Source: Ovis canadensis
Taxonomy: Eukaryota; Chordata; Mammalia; Artiodactyla; Bovidae
Length of the DNA stretch: 64,000 nucleotides
NCBI RefSeq assembly: GCF_042477335.2
Contig: NC_091247.1
Span: forward strand, 231,583,001-231,647,000
Direction of reading: 5' to 3'
A program made the position numbers and the translations under genes. Every line of letters begins with the position of its first letter. Position 1 is the stretch's first letter. Under the pieces are notes generated by a model, which saw only the letters and a program-made list of their open reading frames with translations, was not told where the DNA came from and made no database searches. Of the stretch, positions 23,201 to 33,329 are shown in pieces.

Positions 23201-23757
23201 TCGGGGGCGAGTGTCTGTACAGCATGGAGTGCTACGACCCGCGCGCGGACGCCTGGACCCCCCGCGCGCCCCTCCCTGCGGGCGCCTTCCCCGTGGCTCA
23301 CGAGGCTGTGGCTTGCCAGGGGGACATCTACGTCACCGGGGGCCATCTCTTTCACCGGCTGCTCAGGTACCGTCCCACGAAGGATGCGTGGGATGAATGC
23401 CCCTACAGTGCCAGCCACCGGCGGTCCGGCGACATGGTGGCTCTGGGGGGCTTCCTGTACCGCTTCGACCTTCTGCGGGGCGTGGGCGCCGCGGTGATGC
23501 GCTACAACCCTGTGACGAGCTCCTGGAGCCGGGCCGCCGCCTTGCCCCTGCCCGCCCCCGCCCCGCTGCGCTGCGCGGCGCTGGGCAACACCATCTACTG
23601 CCTCAACCACCAAGTCACAGCCACCTTCACCGTCTCCGAGGGGACCGCCCAGTTCCAGGCCAAGGAGCTGCAGCCTTTCCCCCTGGGGACCAAAGGAGTC
23701 CTCTGCCCATTCACCCTGACTCTGCCTGCCAGGGCCCCGCTGCAGACTGCCCTCTGA
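20278..23757 (+). CDS. KLHDC7B: Kelch domain-containing protein 7B
   Basis: Single-exon gene of 1159 codons. The start is in good context (A at -3, G at +4). The order is: an acidic N-terminus; a hydrophobic helix at about residues 26-43, probably a membrane anchor; and a long Pro/Gly/Ser-rich region without repeats (about 50-770) that looks disordered. A conserved helical block follows at about 779-865 (BACK-like, starting LPRWLDLGSCLEALA), then kelch repeats at about 887-1115 with the usual YNP...W and double-glycine features (FLAGGIR, YAIGGE, YVTGGH). The last 400 residues match mammalian KLHDC7B closely. The shorter human protein model of about 590 residues, as I recall it, begins at a methionine matching M559 here (codon at 21952). 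The molecular role is not well established. A substrate-adaptor role is a family-based guess, because no BTB domain is visible. The reading frame shows no break. Confidence 0.95.
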   Translation: MAQSASEAGGLAWGWDGDVDEDWEGAALTLLALAVVAATALALHWFGSAQDQEVPGPALWPSQVGAAGPALPPKHKVSGVVEGHGSGQGKPGPAGRGQGSPAAVGAQDQEPQGSGSLAAAASPPLKMPAGEGASGGALGPPETLQCRGKEARRSGSALPGGSKAEGSSAPLLIHFTPRDPGREVEVRGEAGGARGKAPVHRAGRDSRPWQQGRGPPASRGQSPGSRWGQVDSGRSGCRRPKLDALSLGSVVSVWDAVGAASSLPAGSRGLLFPQEPPPLCSLQTGPLMGVSERGLGESGPQAAQGLALDSAAPAGENEEAATLAPRESQGSPAATGGWPWVRREVLVTGSFSQAPGPVSLSPEGPQGGRPLLSLVQRTTEACTVGWAGANGSGDHISFSSGPGGTKEQGAHGIREGRGSLRGRVACGSADICSYISSPSSSATTPPCTPKPLPPPGSPPAAHARPSLVPGAPIPPISFPSDSLTLGVSQSPAAGSSSPAPTPAPPTGAPPPAPSAAPSPAAAPSAASGSRLASREPSVVLCKDHQQGQLSTSWGNLISMVLRSHPFPRPERTQGRALRTALESPSHPGAASPSEIRESAAPPEEDRHSTEGLATRAGPGGLEEAGAQPQQSHAETEGAAAAGTPSGPRGDRTEEKYPDSLLRGAAEPMAPLPPPEQIQPGSSPSLATRRDPQPVPRPRKRSLCEMSQSPKQEASRTAPGQHQGRVSEAGPPPSGPGQGLGEGLGEKQEEARKLMGFLQRPGGWGVAEGPRKSRASAVALPRWLDLGSCLEALASAQQHGDPGLAQETYAWMSDNLLHVLREPNLYRQLSGADRERIVSLRTGRGPAVLGALVLPGLYGVSRSGLTRDSPAAEALAVGPAALPPPAYLHVFHPGENSWRPLTRVPREAPLRGCGLCTLHNYLFLAGGIRGSGPEAVCSNEVFCYNPLTDVWSQVRPMQQARAQLKLVALDGLLYAIGGECLYSMECYDPRADAWTPRAPLPAGAFPVAHEAVACQGDIYVTGGHLFHRLLRYRPTKDAWDECPYSASHRRSGDMVALGGFLYRFDLLRGVGAAVMRYNPVTSSWSRAAALPLPAPAPLRCAALGNTIYCLNHQVTATFTVSEGTAQFQAKELQPFPLGTKGVLCPFTLTLPARAPLQTAL

Positions 23758-24610
23758 CTGGCTGCTCTCCCGGGAGACCCTGGGGCGGGTCTGCTGGGCG
23801 GGAGGCGCCCTGGGAGGAGGCTGCGGTGCAGAACGCTCTGCTGCTGTTCCTGGGACAACTTTCCTTTTCTGTTCTAATGAGCCTCCTGACTCCCCCTTCC
23901 TCTGTGCCTGCTCCCCCTCAGAGCCCCGGCCCCCAGCGCCTCAGAGCTGGTTGCTGGCATCTTACCTCCCACCGGACCCAAGCTGCTTCCTGTTTAATCC
24001 TCCCTGACTGCCTGGGGCCTCAGCCCGCTCACCCATCCGTCCCCCAGGCAGAGCCCCTCTCACAGTAACACCCCACTGCCTGACCTGACCCGGGGGCTCC
24101 AGGCCAGGCAAGGAGCACTCAAGGGGGTGAGAAGGGAGACCAGAGGAGTCCCCAGGAAAGCACCCTTGTCTCTGGGACTTTCTACCTGGCCTGAGGCCTC
24201 CGGAGTCTGGCTGGTTCTATCTTGGAACAGCTCTGAAGCCCTCTTTTGTCTGATTGACCTCAGGGCTGAGAATCCTTGTCTGTGAGTGTCCTGCTGGCTG
24301 TAACCCCTGCCTAGACCCTTGCCCAGGCCGGCCAGGACCACTCAGCTCGTGCCCGTCTGCAGCTTGGTGCCGCCTCTCCCTCTGGTTCGGCCCCTGGAGG
24401 AGCCTGCCCCCTCCCCCCCAGCCCCTCACTCGCCGTGTGGATTGGATAGACATCCACCACGGCTTTTCTTGTCTGAAATGGGGTCGTGGGAACCTAAGGG
24501 CACACCCGAGTGCCCAGCACAGCGCCCCAGACATGCAGCCGAGTAACGCCGTTTTCCCCGTCCGCTTTGGAACTCACTGTGGGAAGGCAAATAAACCCGG
24601 CTGAATGCTG
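23758..24610 (+). other. KLHDC7B: KLHDC7B 3' UTR with poly(A) signal
   Basis: The sequence after the stop codon contains a canonical AATAAA at 24590-24595, followed by T/G-containing sequence. I see no repeat in it. The cleavage point near 24610 is inferred. Confidence 0.75.
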
Positions 24611-24782
24611 CCCGTGCCCCACCTGTCTGGCTGCTCCTCTGGCCTCTTATTCTCGGTTCAGCGCCACTGGCACTGAGCTCTTCTGCCTCACCAGAGCATC
24701 CGCGTCTCGCCCGGCTTGTGTGCTCACAGGGCCTGAATGCAGCTGGGTGAGACAGAAAGGGTCCCGAGGTGCTTGAAATAAG

Positions 24783-24788
24783 TTTATT
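24783..24788 (-). terminator. SYCE3: SYCE3 poly(A) signal
   Basis: AATAAA on the minus strand, 60 bp after the SYCE3 stop codon (24850-24848). This gives a very short 3' UTR. It faces the KLHDC7B signal at 24590. Confidence 0.8.
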
Positions 24789-24847
24789 GAGAAACAAGCT
24801 CTGTGCCCAGGCCACGGGTTGGGGTTGCTGCGGCTCTCCCCGGGGGC

Positions 24848-25005
24848 CTACTGCGCGCGCCTGGCCTCACTGAGCAGCTCCTGCCACTTCTTCTCCATCT
24901 CCTCCTTGCAGTTGAGGAAGGCGTCCTCCAGCCGCCGCATGGACTCCGCCAGCGCGGGGTTGGTGCGCATCACCACCATGTCGTAGGCCATCCACGTGGC
25001 CTGCA
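24848..25005 (-). CDS. SYCE3: SYCE3 last coding exon (synaptonemal complex central element protein 3)
   Basis: This 158-nt exon completes the valine codon begun in the previous exon (G|TG) and encodes residues 37-88, then TAG. The acceptor 'ctgttgcag' precedes it. The product has the conserved WMAYDMVVMRTNP segment and the EEMEKKWQELL helix of SYCE3. With the exon at 43994-43886 the total is 88 residues, which equals the length I know for human SYCE3. The protein is a small, all-helical component of the central element that helps load SYCE1, SYCE2 and TEX12 during synapsis in meiotic prophase. Confidence 0.95.
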
Positions 25006-25007
25006 CT

Positions 25008-25904
25008 GCAACAGCCAGACAGGCCCTGGTCAGGCCACAGGGGTGGCTGCAGCGCTGGGCCCCCTGGCGAGGGCTGGGTGCCTCTGGTCACGCCCAGCAT
25101 CCTGGGACAGGATGCGCTGAGCCACCCAATTACTCTAAGGAGAAAAAGCGGGTCGGCCATGTGTCAGAGGGCTCATAACAACCCCTATTAAATCTCCTCT
25201 CTACACGGAGCAGGAACGAACCTGCCCTCATCTCACCAAGTCTTAACTTCGGAATACACCAGCCCACAACACTAAAAGGCTGGATGACAGTATGACATGA
25301 AATGTCAGGAAAGGTGAAATACAGGTCCTTACCCATCTGCAGTTCACAGCTAGTGGCCGCAGGGTGACTCCCAGGAAGTGCTCCTCCACCCAAGCTCCCA
25401 TGCTCAGGGAGGGCTGCCCACTGCCATTCCTGTGAGGCCTGAGCCCCGGGTTTTCTCATGCTCATGGGCCTGGGATGCCTGCCCGCCTTCAGCAGGGCAC
25501 CCCTCTGCTTTCACTGAGGCCAGCCCAGGGGCTCCTCCTTTCACGAAGGTTTGCATGTTCATGTCAGGTGTCCCTTGGTGCTCACCACTGGACTGACTGA
25601 CTTTCTTTCCCTCTGAGAGCAACTGGAGGGCAGTGCCCCTGGCCTGCAGGTGACCCTGCGCTTCCAGTACGAACCCAGTGCTGTGTGCAGAGACCCCACC
25701 TCACCCCTTCCCTCTGAGCACAGCCGTCCACTCGTGTGGTTCTCCCCTTTAGACCTAAGAATAAGAGGGTCATCTCTGTGTGCAGCAAACACATCCCCTT
25801 AGAACTTCTCCGGGCTGGGCTAGCAAAAGCTGGATACTTTGGGAAACTATATCCTTCAGGAAATTAACCACAGGAGAGACAGGCAGGGAATCCCGTCAGT
25901 TCAG
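25008..25904. other. Unique intronic sequence
   Basis: I see no repeat or exon apart from the splice acceptor at its left edge. Confidence 0.5.
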
Positions 25905-26015
25905 TGGGTGGGCTTCTGTACTTTCACTGCCGAGGGTGCAAGTTCAGCCCCTGGTCAGGGAACTACGACCCTGCAAGCTGTGTGGTGCTGCCAAAAGGAA
26001 AAAAACAGGCAGATG
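25905..26015 (+). mobile_element. CHR-type SINE, short and diverged
   Basis: Carries 'cccctggtcagggaactac' and an A-rich end 'gctgccaaaaggaaaaaaac'. Confidence 0.6.
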
Positions 26016-26412
26016 ATTAATGCCGAACGCACACGCATGTCTGCACGCAGCACAGAGGAGCAGCACGACAGACCTGAGGCACGACAGACCTGAGGCACGA
26101 CAGAAAGCCGCAGCTGTGTGCTCAGGGAGCAGTTAGAGAAGACGCATGCCGTGCGCCTCAGCAGACAGGGCATGTGACCATCTGCCCGACAGGGGCCCTC
26201 CAGCTTCGGCAGCAAGAGTCTCTCGGGACACCTGTCAACGGTAGACAGCCGGGCCCTCTCAAAGCTCAAAGAGGCGCTTACGCAGTGGGTTGGGAATGGT
26301 GCCCAGGAACCTGCATCTTAACAAGCATCGTGGGTAACTATGCAGGAAGCTCGAAGACCATCATGTCAGCCACCTGGACAGCAGGTGGAGCATGGGCCTG
26401 AGGCCAAGGCTC

Positions 26413-26592
26413 TCTACTCACTGGCCGTGTGACCTGGAGTCAGAGATTTAAACCACTAACCTCATCTCCTCACATGTCAAGGCCAGACAATGTCCGGATC
26501 TCACAGCTTGCTGTGAAGATTAAACGGATGATGTACATAAACTGCCTTGCATATATTAAGTGCTCAAGAAAGGAGAAACTCCTGCTGTAAAA
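26413..26592 (+). mobile_element. MIR SINE
   Basis: The ancient MIR pattern is readable: 'gtgtgacctggagtcagaga', then 'gctgtgaagattaaacggat' and 'attaagtgctcaagaaagg'. Confidence 0.75.
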
Positions 26593-26767
26593 TAAATAAC
26601 TGAGGTATTCAGGACAGAGAACTAGGGTGGGTAAAACAAAACGAAACCAAAAAAATAGCTCACAGAAAACAAGCTCCTACAGACCTACAGAGCAGCTGAA
26701 ATTATAGCCCTGAGTCTCCTGAGGCCGAAGCAGAGAGGAAAACGTGCTCAGTTACAAGACTTAGTGA

Positions 26768-27105
26768 CCGGGCTCCCTTGGTGGTGCAGTGGATGAGGGT
26801 CCGCCTGCCGGTGCAGGGCTTGAGCCTGCTCTGGGGAGATTCCACATGTCTTGGGACAACTAAGTTTGCGCCCCATAACCACTGATGCTGCGCTCTAGAG
26901 CCTGCACGCTGCAGCTACTGAGCCTGCGTGCTGCAGCTCTGGAGCCTGTGCACCCGGCCTGCACGCTGCAACAAGAGAGGCCGCCACAGTGAGAAGCCTG
27001 CGCGCTGCCACGAGAGCAGCCCCTGCTCGCCACAACAAGAGCGCCAAAGCAAAGCAATGGAGATCCAGGACAGCCAAAAATAAACAAATAAAAACGTTTT
27101 TAAAA
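26768..27105 (+). mobile_element. CHR-type SINE, full length
   Basis: tRNA-derived head ('ggctcccttggtggtgcagt'), then GC-rich 'gcctgcgcgctgccacgag' body repeats, then 'cagccaaaaataaacaaata'. Confidence 0.8.
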
Positions 27106-27285
27106 ATAGAATGCTGAAAATTATTTTTTAAAAAGATTCAGTGAGCGTAAAATAAAAACAAACCCATTGTTTATGACACTTTTATCCTAAGAAAGAATTT
27201 TCCTATAGGTATATTTCATGAGAGGTATGTAATATAGTTGAAAATGTCCTTGACAACATCCTTACTTTAAATGCAAAGAGGGACT

Positions 27286-27440
27286 TTCCCAGTGGTCCAG
27301 AGGCTAAGACTCCACGCTCCCAGCGTGGGCAGCCCAGGTTCGATCCCCGATCAAGGAACTAGATCCCACAAGCCATGCTGAAACTAAAGATCCTGCATGC
27401 TGAAACTAAGAGCCAGCCTAGCCAAACAGACAAATAAAAA
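27286..27440 (+). mobile_element. CHR-type SINE
   Basis: Head 'gggactttcccagtggtcca', B-box-like 'aggttcgatccccgatc', and a tail 'gccaaacagacaaataaaaa'. Confidence 0.8.
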
Positions 27441-27654
27441 CAACACATTCTCCTGTGTCTACAATTGTAATCACTGATAAAAGAAAGCTGGGGGCACAGT
27501 ACCAAAGCACACATCAGAAAAGGCAGTTCAGTGAGACACTAGAACATCGTATCAAGGGCACAGCTCCCTGTAATTGGATCCCAGGGAGAAATAGTACAGA
27601 TAGGAGAGCCTCCCAATCATCCTTCAGAAACATGTGTCTCCTGAGTTTCCATTC

Positions 27655-27960
27655 CGTCAGTATTTATTGAGCGCGGGCCCTGTGCTGGCATTTCACTAAG
27701 GCAGCCCTGATGATGCAGCAGTCTATAAGGCTGGATGCACCCCCGCCCTCCGGAGCGTCTCTACTAGCTGCAGTGGGAGGAGGCAGATAAACACACAAGA
27801 CAATTACTCATCGTGAACGGAACTATGCAGGGAACGAGCAGCATGTACTGTGACAGAGAAATGAGGAAGGAAAGCCTTATTTTAGACCAGGTAGTGAGGG
27901 CAGACCCTCTCAGAGGGCTTTTGGCAAGGCCAGCAGAGTAGTAAAGCCAAGGTCCTATCT
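27655..27960 (-). mobile_element. L2 (LINE-2) 3' end
   Basis: Reverse of the L2 terminus ('tcagtatttattgagcgcgg', 'ggaggcagataaacacac', 'gtagtgagggcagaccctc'). The family assignment is from memory of the consensus. Confidence 0.6.
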
Positions 27961-27971
27961 CTGGTTCAGTT

Positions 27972-29658
27972 CAGTTCAGTCGCTCAGTTGTGTACAACTC
28001 TGCAACAGCATGGACTGTAGCAGAGCAGGCATTCCCATCCATCACCAACTCCCAGAGCCTGGTCAAACTCATGTCCATCGAGTCAGTAATGCCATCCAAC
28101 CATCTCATCCTCTGTCATCCCCTTCTCCTCCTGCCTTCAATCTTTCCCAGAATCAGGGTCTTTTTCAATAAGTCAGTTTTTCAATAAGTCACATCAGGTG
28201 AGCAAAGTATTGAAGCTTCAGTCTCAGCATCAATCCTTCCAGTGAATATTCAGGAGTTTTTTTTTTTTTTTTTAGGATTGACTGGTTTGATCTCCTTGCA
28301 GTCCAAGGGACCCTCAAGAGTCTTCTCCAACACCACAGTTCAAAAGCATCAATTCTTCCATAGTCAGCTTTCTTCACAGTCCAACCCTCACATCAGATGG
28401 ACCTTTGTTGGCAAAGTAATGTCTCTGCTTTTTAACATGCTCTCTAGGTTGGTCATAGATTTTCTTCGAGGTAGCAAGCATCTTTTAATTTCATGGCTGC
28501 AGTCACCATCTGCAGTGATTTTGGAGCCCAAGAAAATAAAGTCTGTTTCCATTGTTTCCCCATCTATTTGCCATGAAGTGATGGGACTGGATGCTATGAT
28601 TTTAGTGTTTTGAATGTTGAGTTTTAAGCCAGCTTTTTCACTCGCTTCTTTCACTTTCATCAAGAGGCTCTTCAGTTCCTCTTCATTTTCTGCCATAAGC
28701 GTGGTGGTATCTGCATATCTGAGGTTATTGATATTTCTCCCAGCAGGCTTGATTCCAGGTTGTGCTTCATCCAGCCTGGCATTTTGCACGATGTACTCTG
28801 CATAGAAGTTAATTAAGCAGGGTGACAATATGCAGCCTTGTCCTACTCCTTTCCCAATGTAGAACCAGTCTGTTGTTCCATGTCCAGCTCTAAGTGTTGC
28901 TTCTTGACCTGCATACAGATTTCTCAGGAGGCAGGTCAGGTGGTCTGGTATTCCCATCTCTTGAAGAATGTTCCACAGTTTGTTGTGATCCACACAGTCA
29001 AAGGCTTTGGCACAGTCAATAAAGCAGAAGTAAACGGTTTTTTAAAAAATTATCTTGCTTTTTGTATGATCCAACATTGTTGGCAATTTGATCTCTGGTT
29101 CCTCTGCCTTTTCTAAATCCAGCTTGAACAGCTGGAGGTTCTCAGTTCATGTACTGCTGAAGCCTGGCTTGGAGAATTTTGAACATTACTTTGCTAGCGT
29201 GTGACATGAGTGCAGTTGTGCGGTAGTCTGAGCATTCTTTGGCATTCCCTTTCTGTGGGATTGGAATGAAAACTGACCTTTTCCAGTTCTGTGGCCACTG
29301 CTGAGTTTTCCAAATTTGCTGGCATATTGAGTGCAGCCCTTTAATAGCATCATCTTTTAACATTTGAAATAGCTCAACTGGAATTTCATCACTTCCACTA
29401 GCTTTGTTTGTAGTGATGCTTCCTAAGACCCACTTGACTTCTCATTCCAGGATGTCTGGCTCTAGGTGAGTGATCACACCATTGTGGTTACCTGGGTCAT
29501 GAAGATCTTTTTGGTATAGTTCTTCTGTGTATTCTTGCCACCTCTTCTTAATAGCTTCTGCTTCTGTTAGGTCTATACCATTTCTGTCCTTTATTGTGCC
29601 CATATTTGCATGAGGTGTTCCCTTGGCATCCCTAATTTTCTTGAAGAGATCTGCAGTC
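27972..29658 (-). mobile_element. BovB, minus strand, internally deleted
   Basis: It runs from the reversed tail ('gttcagttcagttcagtcgc') to the region upstream of the reverse transcriptase. A candidate 7-bp duplication, atctctg, flanks it. The minus-strand frame 28993-28388 still reads much of the reverse transcriptase. The catalytic position has decayed (RYADT instead of RYADD), and deletions occur near 28390. Confidence 0.9.
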
Positions 29659-30462
29659 TAGCCATCTCTGAGAGGCTAGTCAGGGCTCTGCTACGCACTC
29701 TGACCACCCAGTACGTAGGCTCACGTCCTCACACAGAAAATTTTTTTAAATGGTCAAGATGCGCACCTAGAAACAGGGTTCAGTTCAGTAAAGGATGAAG
29801 GTAAAGTATTCTAAAATCTGTGTAGGAGAGGGGAGGACTAATGAGGGAGGCAGTAAGCAGATTTATTTTGGCAGTCCCAGAGGTAGGAGCAGAGAACAGG
29901 AATGATGAGGCCAGTCAAGCTAGGCAGTAAAGGGATGAAGACAAGCCCACAGGCTAATTCACATCACAGGCAAAATAAAGGAATCGACATTTTAAAATGT
30001 AAATGGTGAAGGTCTACCTCCTCAAACCTCAGGTCCCAGATGGCTTTTCAGATGAATTCTACTGAACTTTGAAGAATAGTTAATTCTTATCTGCCATGAG
30101 TAATTTCAGAAATTAGGAAAAGAGGTAAGACTGGTAGACTGACTGTATGACTTTTTAAGGAAAGCATTTGATGGATGCATCTCAGTTACACTGTGGACAA
30201 CTTGAGAATAGAGACAACAAAAATGAAAACATGATTTTCCCTAAGCTGGCTTATTTTAAAAGAAAAGATTATATTAAGCAAAATTATACGTCTGTCTCAC
30301 ATGGAACTAAACACGAAATCCTAAACATATTTTAACCAAATTTAACAATATGTTAAAATAATATGTTATGATCAAGTAGAATTTTTAAAAGAAATTCAAG
30401 GATAGTTGAGTATCAGAAAATCAATCAGCTTAATTAAACACAGTAATAAAAAGTAATAAAAG

Positions 30463-31029
30463 ATTGCAGCCATGAAATTAAAACATGCTTACGCCTTGGA
30501 AGGAAAGTTATAACCAACCTAGACAGCGTATTAAAAAGCAGAGACATTACTTTGTCAACAAAGGTCCATCTAGTCAAGGCTATGGTTTTTTCCAGTAGTC
30601 ATGTATTGATGTGAGAGTTGGACTATAAAGAAAGCTGACCATTGAAGAATTGATGCTTTTGAACTGAGGTGTTGGAAAAGACTCTTGAGAGTCCCTTGGA
30701 CTGCAAGGAGATCAAACCAGTCAATCCTAAAAAAAAAAAAAATCAGTCCTGAATATTCATTGGAAGGACTGATGCTGAGGCTGAAGCTCCAAGACTTTGA
30801 CCACCTGATGCAAAGAGCTGACTCATTTGAAAAGACTCTGATGCTGGGAAAGATTGAGGGCAGGAGGAGAAGGGGACGACAGAGGATGAGGTGGTTGGAT
30901 GGCATTACCAACTCAATGGACATGAATTTGGGTAAACTCTGGGAGTTGGTGATGGACAGGGAGGCCTGGTGTGCTGCAGTCCATGCGGTTGCAAAGAGTC
31001 GTACACTACTGAGCGACTGAACTGAACTG
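30463..31029 (+). mobile_element. BovB, 5'-truncated, with perfect target duplication
   Basis: Starts at 'attgcagccatgaaattaaa' and ends in ACTGA repeats. The perfect 8-bp duplication aataaaag is at 30455-30462 and 31030-31037. Confidence 0.93.
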
Positions 31030-31489
31030 AATAAAAGGAGGAAATCATAGTAATATCTCAGTTAATACAAAAAAGCAGTTAGCAAAATTTAATACCTATT
31101 ACCTATCTGTGATTTTAGAAAATAAAAACTCTAACAGATTAGGAACAGAAGGAGACATTTTGACCTAGTAAAGGTAATATATCAAAAACTTACAGCAAAC
31201 GTTATACTTAATGGGGAAACTGTGGATAAATTCCTTTGGTAATCAAACAAAGCTGCCTCTAATAATATTGCTGGTATTGAAGATGCTGGTAAATGGAGTT
31301 TAAGAATTTAAAAGAAATAAGAGGTGTAAGATAAGAGATAAAACTATCAGTATTTGTAAATTATAAAAGTGTGTATGAAAGAATAAGGTCCAACTGTCAA
31401 ATCACTTTTAAAAAGACAACAGTTAAAAGGGGAAATATGCCCTATTAGATATCAAGATATCCTATAAAGCCCTATTCAACTTAATCAAT

Positions 31490-31608
31490 TAATTAATTTA
31501 GCTGTGCTGTGCAGCTTGTGGGATCTTAGTTCCTTGATAAGGGATTGAACCTACACGGTTGGCAGTGAACGTGCAGAGTCTTAACCAATGGACCTCCAGG
31601 GAATTCCC
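31490..31608 (-). mobile_element. CHR-type SINE
   Basis: Reverse CHR: 'gtgggatcttagttccttga' to 'ggacctccagggaattcc'. Confidence 0.8.
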
Positions 31609-31894
31609 TAAAGCATTTTTTAAAAAATAGTGTGGTACAGACAACAGACCAATGGAAGAAAATAAATTCAGAGATAGACCTCAGTGTATATGGAATTTAG
31701 TATATGATGAAAGTAATACCAAAAATCAGTGAAAAAGATAAGTATATGCCCTATGAATTAAAGACAAATATGAAGGATAAAATAACATTTATGGATAAAA
31801 ATTTAGCAGATTATCTGCGACCTAGGGACTGCGTAAGCATCAGAGATCATCAGGTAGAATATTGGTGAATTAGTTTCTAACAGTTTAAATGCCT

Positions 31895-32145
31895 CTCTTT
31901 ATGTGGCTGCGCCGCATCGGCACTGTGGCACTCGGGGTCTTTGTGGGGTCACAGGCACGTTCACCGTTGCACGCGGGCTCCAGAGCCTGCGGGCCTCAGC
32001 AGTCGCGGCACCTGGGTGCTCTGTTTGTAACTCATTGGCTTAGATGCTCTGTGGCATATGTGATCTTAATTCCCTGACCAGGGATCAAACCTGCATCCCT
32101 GCACTGGAAGGCGGATTCCTAACCACTAGATCACCTGGGAAGTCC
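31895..32145 (-). mobile_element. CHR-type SINE
   Basis: Reverse CHR: 'tatgtggctgcgccgcatcg' to 'agatcacctgggaagtcc'. Confidence 0.78.
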
Positions 32146-32549
32146 TGGTGAATTTGTTTTTATCGAAATATTTTTTTCAACTAAGGACAACACGGACAAG
32201 TTTTTCATACAAATGACAGAATTGTACAATCCTAGAATTAATAATGAGTTAGTGTCTAGACTACAAGAAACTACTTCAAATCAATAAAAGAATCCAGTAA
32301 CAACAACAAAAAAACCTGGAAAATAACAAGTGTTGCTCAGGATGTGGGTAAATTAGAAACTTGTACATCACTGGTGGGAGTGTAAAATGAGGCACCATTG
32401 TGTAAAGCAGTTTGAGATCCTTCAGAAAGCTAAACATAGAATCACATGCCCAGCAACTCCCCTCCTAGAAAGTATCCCAACAATAGAGAGTGGGCTCTCA
32501 CACAAACTCCGTGCAGGAGTGTTCACGGGGCACCAGGCACAACAGTTAA

Positions 32550-33010
32550 GCGGGCGTGTACTCAGTCGCTTGTGCCCCACTCTCTGTGACCCCATGGACT
32601 GCAGCCCGCCAGGCCCCACGCAGGCAAGATCCTGGAGTGGGCTCCCACGCCCTCCCCCAGGGGACCTCCCTGACCCGGGGCCTGAACCCAAGTCTCTCAT
32701 CTCTCCTGCACTGGCACTGCTAAGTCGCCTCAGTCGTGCCCGACTCTGTGCGACCCCATGGACAGCAGCCCACCAGGCTCCGCCGCCCCTGGGATTCTCC
32801 AGGCAAGAACGCTGGAGTGGGCTGCCATTGCCTTCTCCAATGCATGAAAGTGAAAAGTGAAGTGAAGTCGCTCAGTCATGTCCGACCCTCAGCGACCCTA
32901 TGGACTGCAGCCTTCCAGGCTCCTCCGGCCATGGCATTTTCCAGGCAAGAGCACTGGAGTGGGCGCCATTGCCTTCTCCGGCACTGGCACTAGCGCCACC
33001 TGGAGAGCCC
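32550..33010 (-). mobile_element. Bov-tA SINE split by a BOV-A2
   Basis: The Bov-tA body occupies 32550-32711 and its head resumes after 32993 ('gcgccacctggagagccc'). Confidence 0.83.
32712..32993 (-). mobile_element. BOV-A2 SINE (dimer) inside a Bov-tA
   Basis: Two reverse Bov-A monomers (about 32720 and 32870) are joined by 'aatgcatgaaagtgaaaag'. A duplicated 'gcactggca' lies at both edges. Confidence 0.87.
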
Positions 33011-33329
33011 AACAGGTAAACAGTAGGACACAACCTCAATATATATCAGTGGATGAATACATGAAACATTATTTAGCCATATAAAGGAATACAGTACTCA
33101 TATATGCAACAGTATGGGTACACCTTGAAAATAACTAGGTTAGGTAAAAAAAGCTAGAAACAAAATGCTACATATTATATGATTCTTTAAATGAAATATC
33201 CAGAATAGGGAAACCCATAGAGACTGGAAACAGATTGGTAGTTGCCAGGGGTTGTGAACAGAGAGGTATGGGAGTGATTGCTTCACAGGTAAAAAGTACC
33301 TTTTTTGGGTGATGAGAATGTTGTGGAAC

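Noticed and set aside
21475-23613. Long antisense frames within KLHDC7B (for example 23031-22474, 23613-23170)
   Set aside because: They are shadows of a GC-rich coding exon. The sense strand matches a known protein over the same bases.
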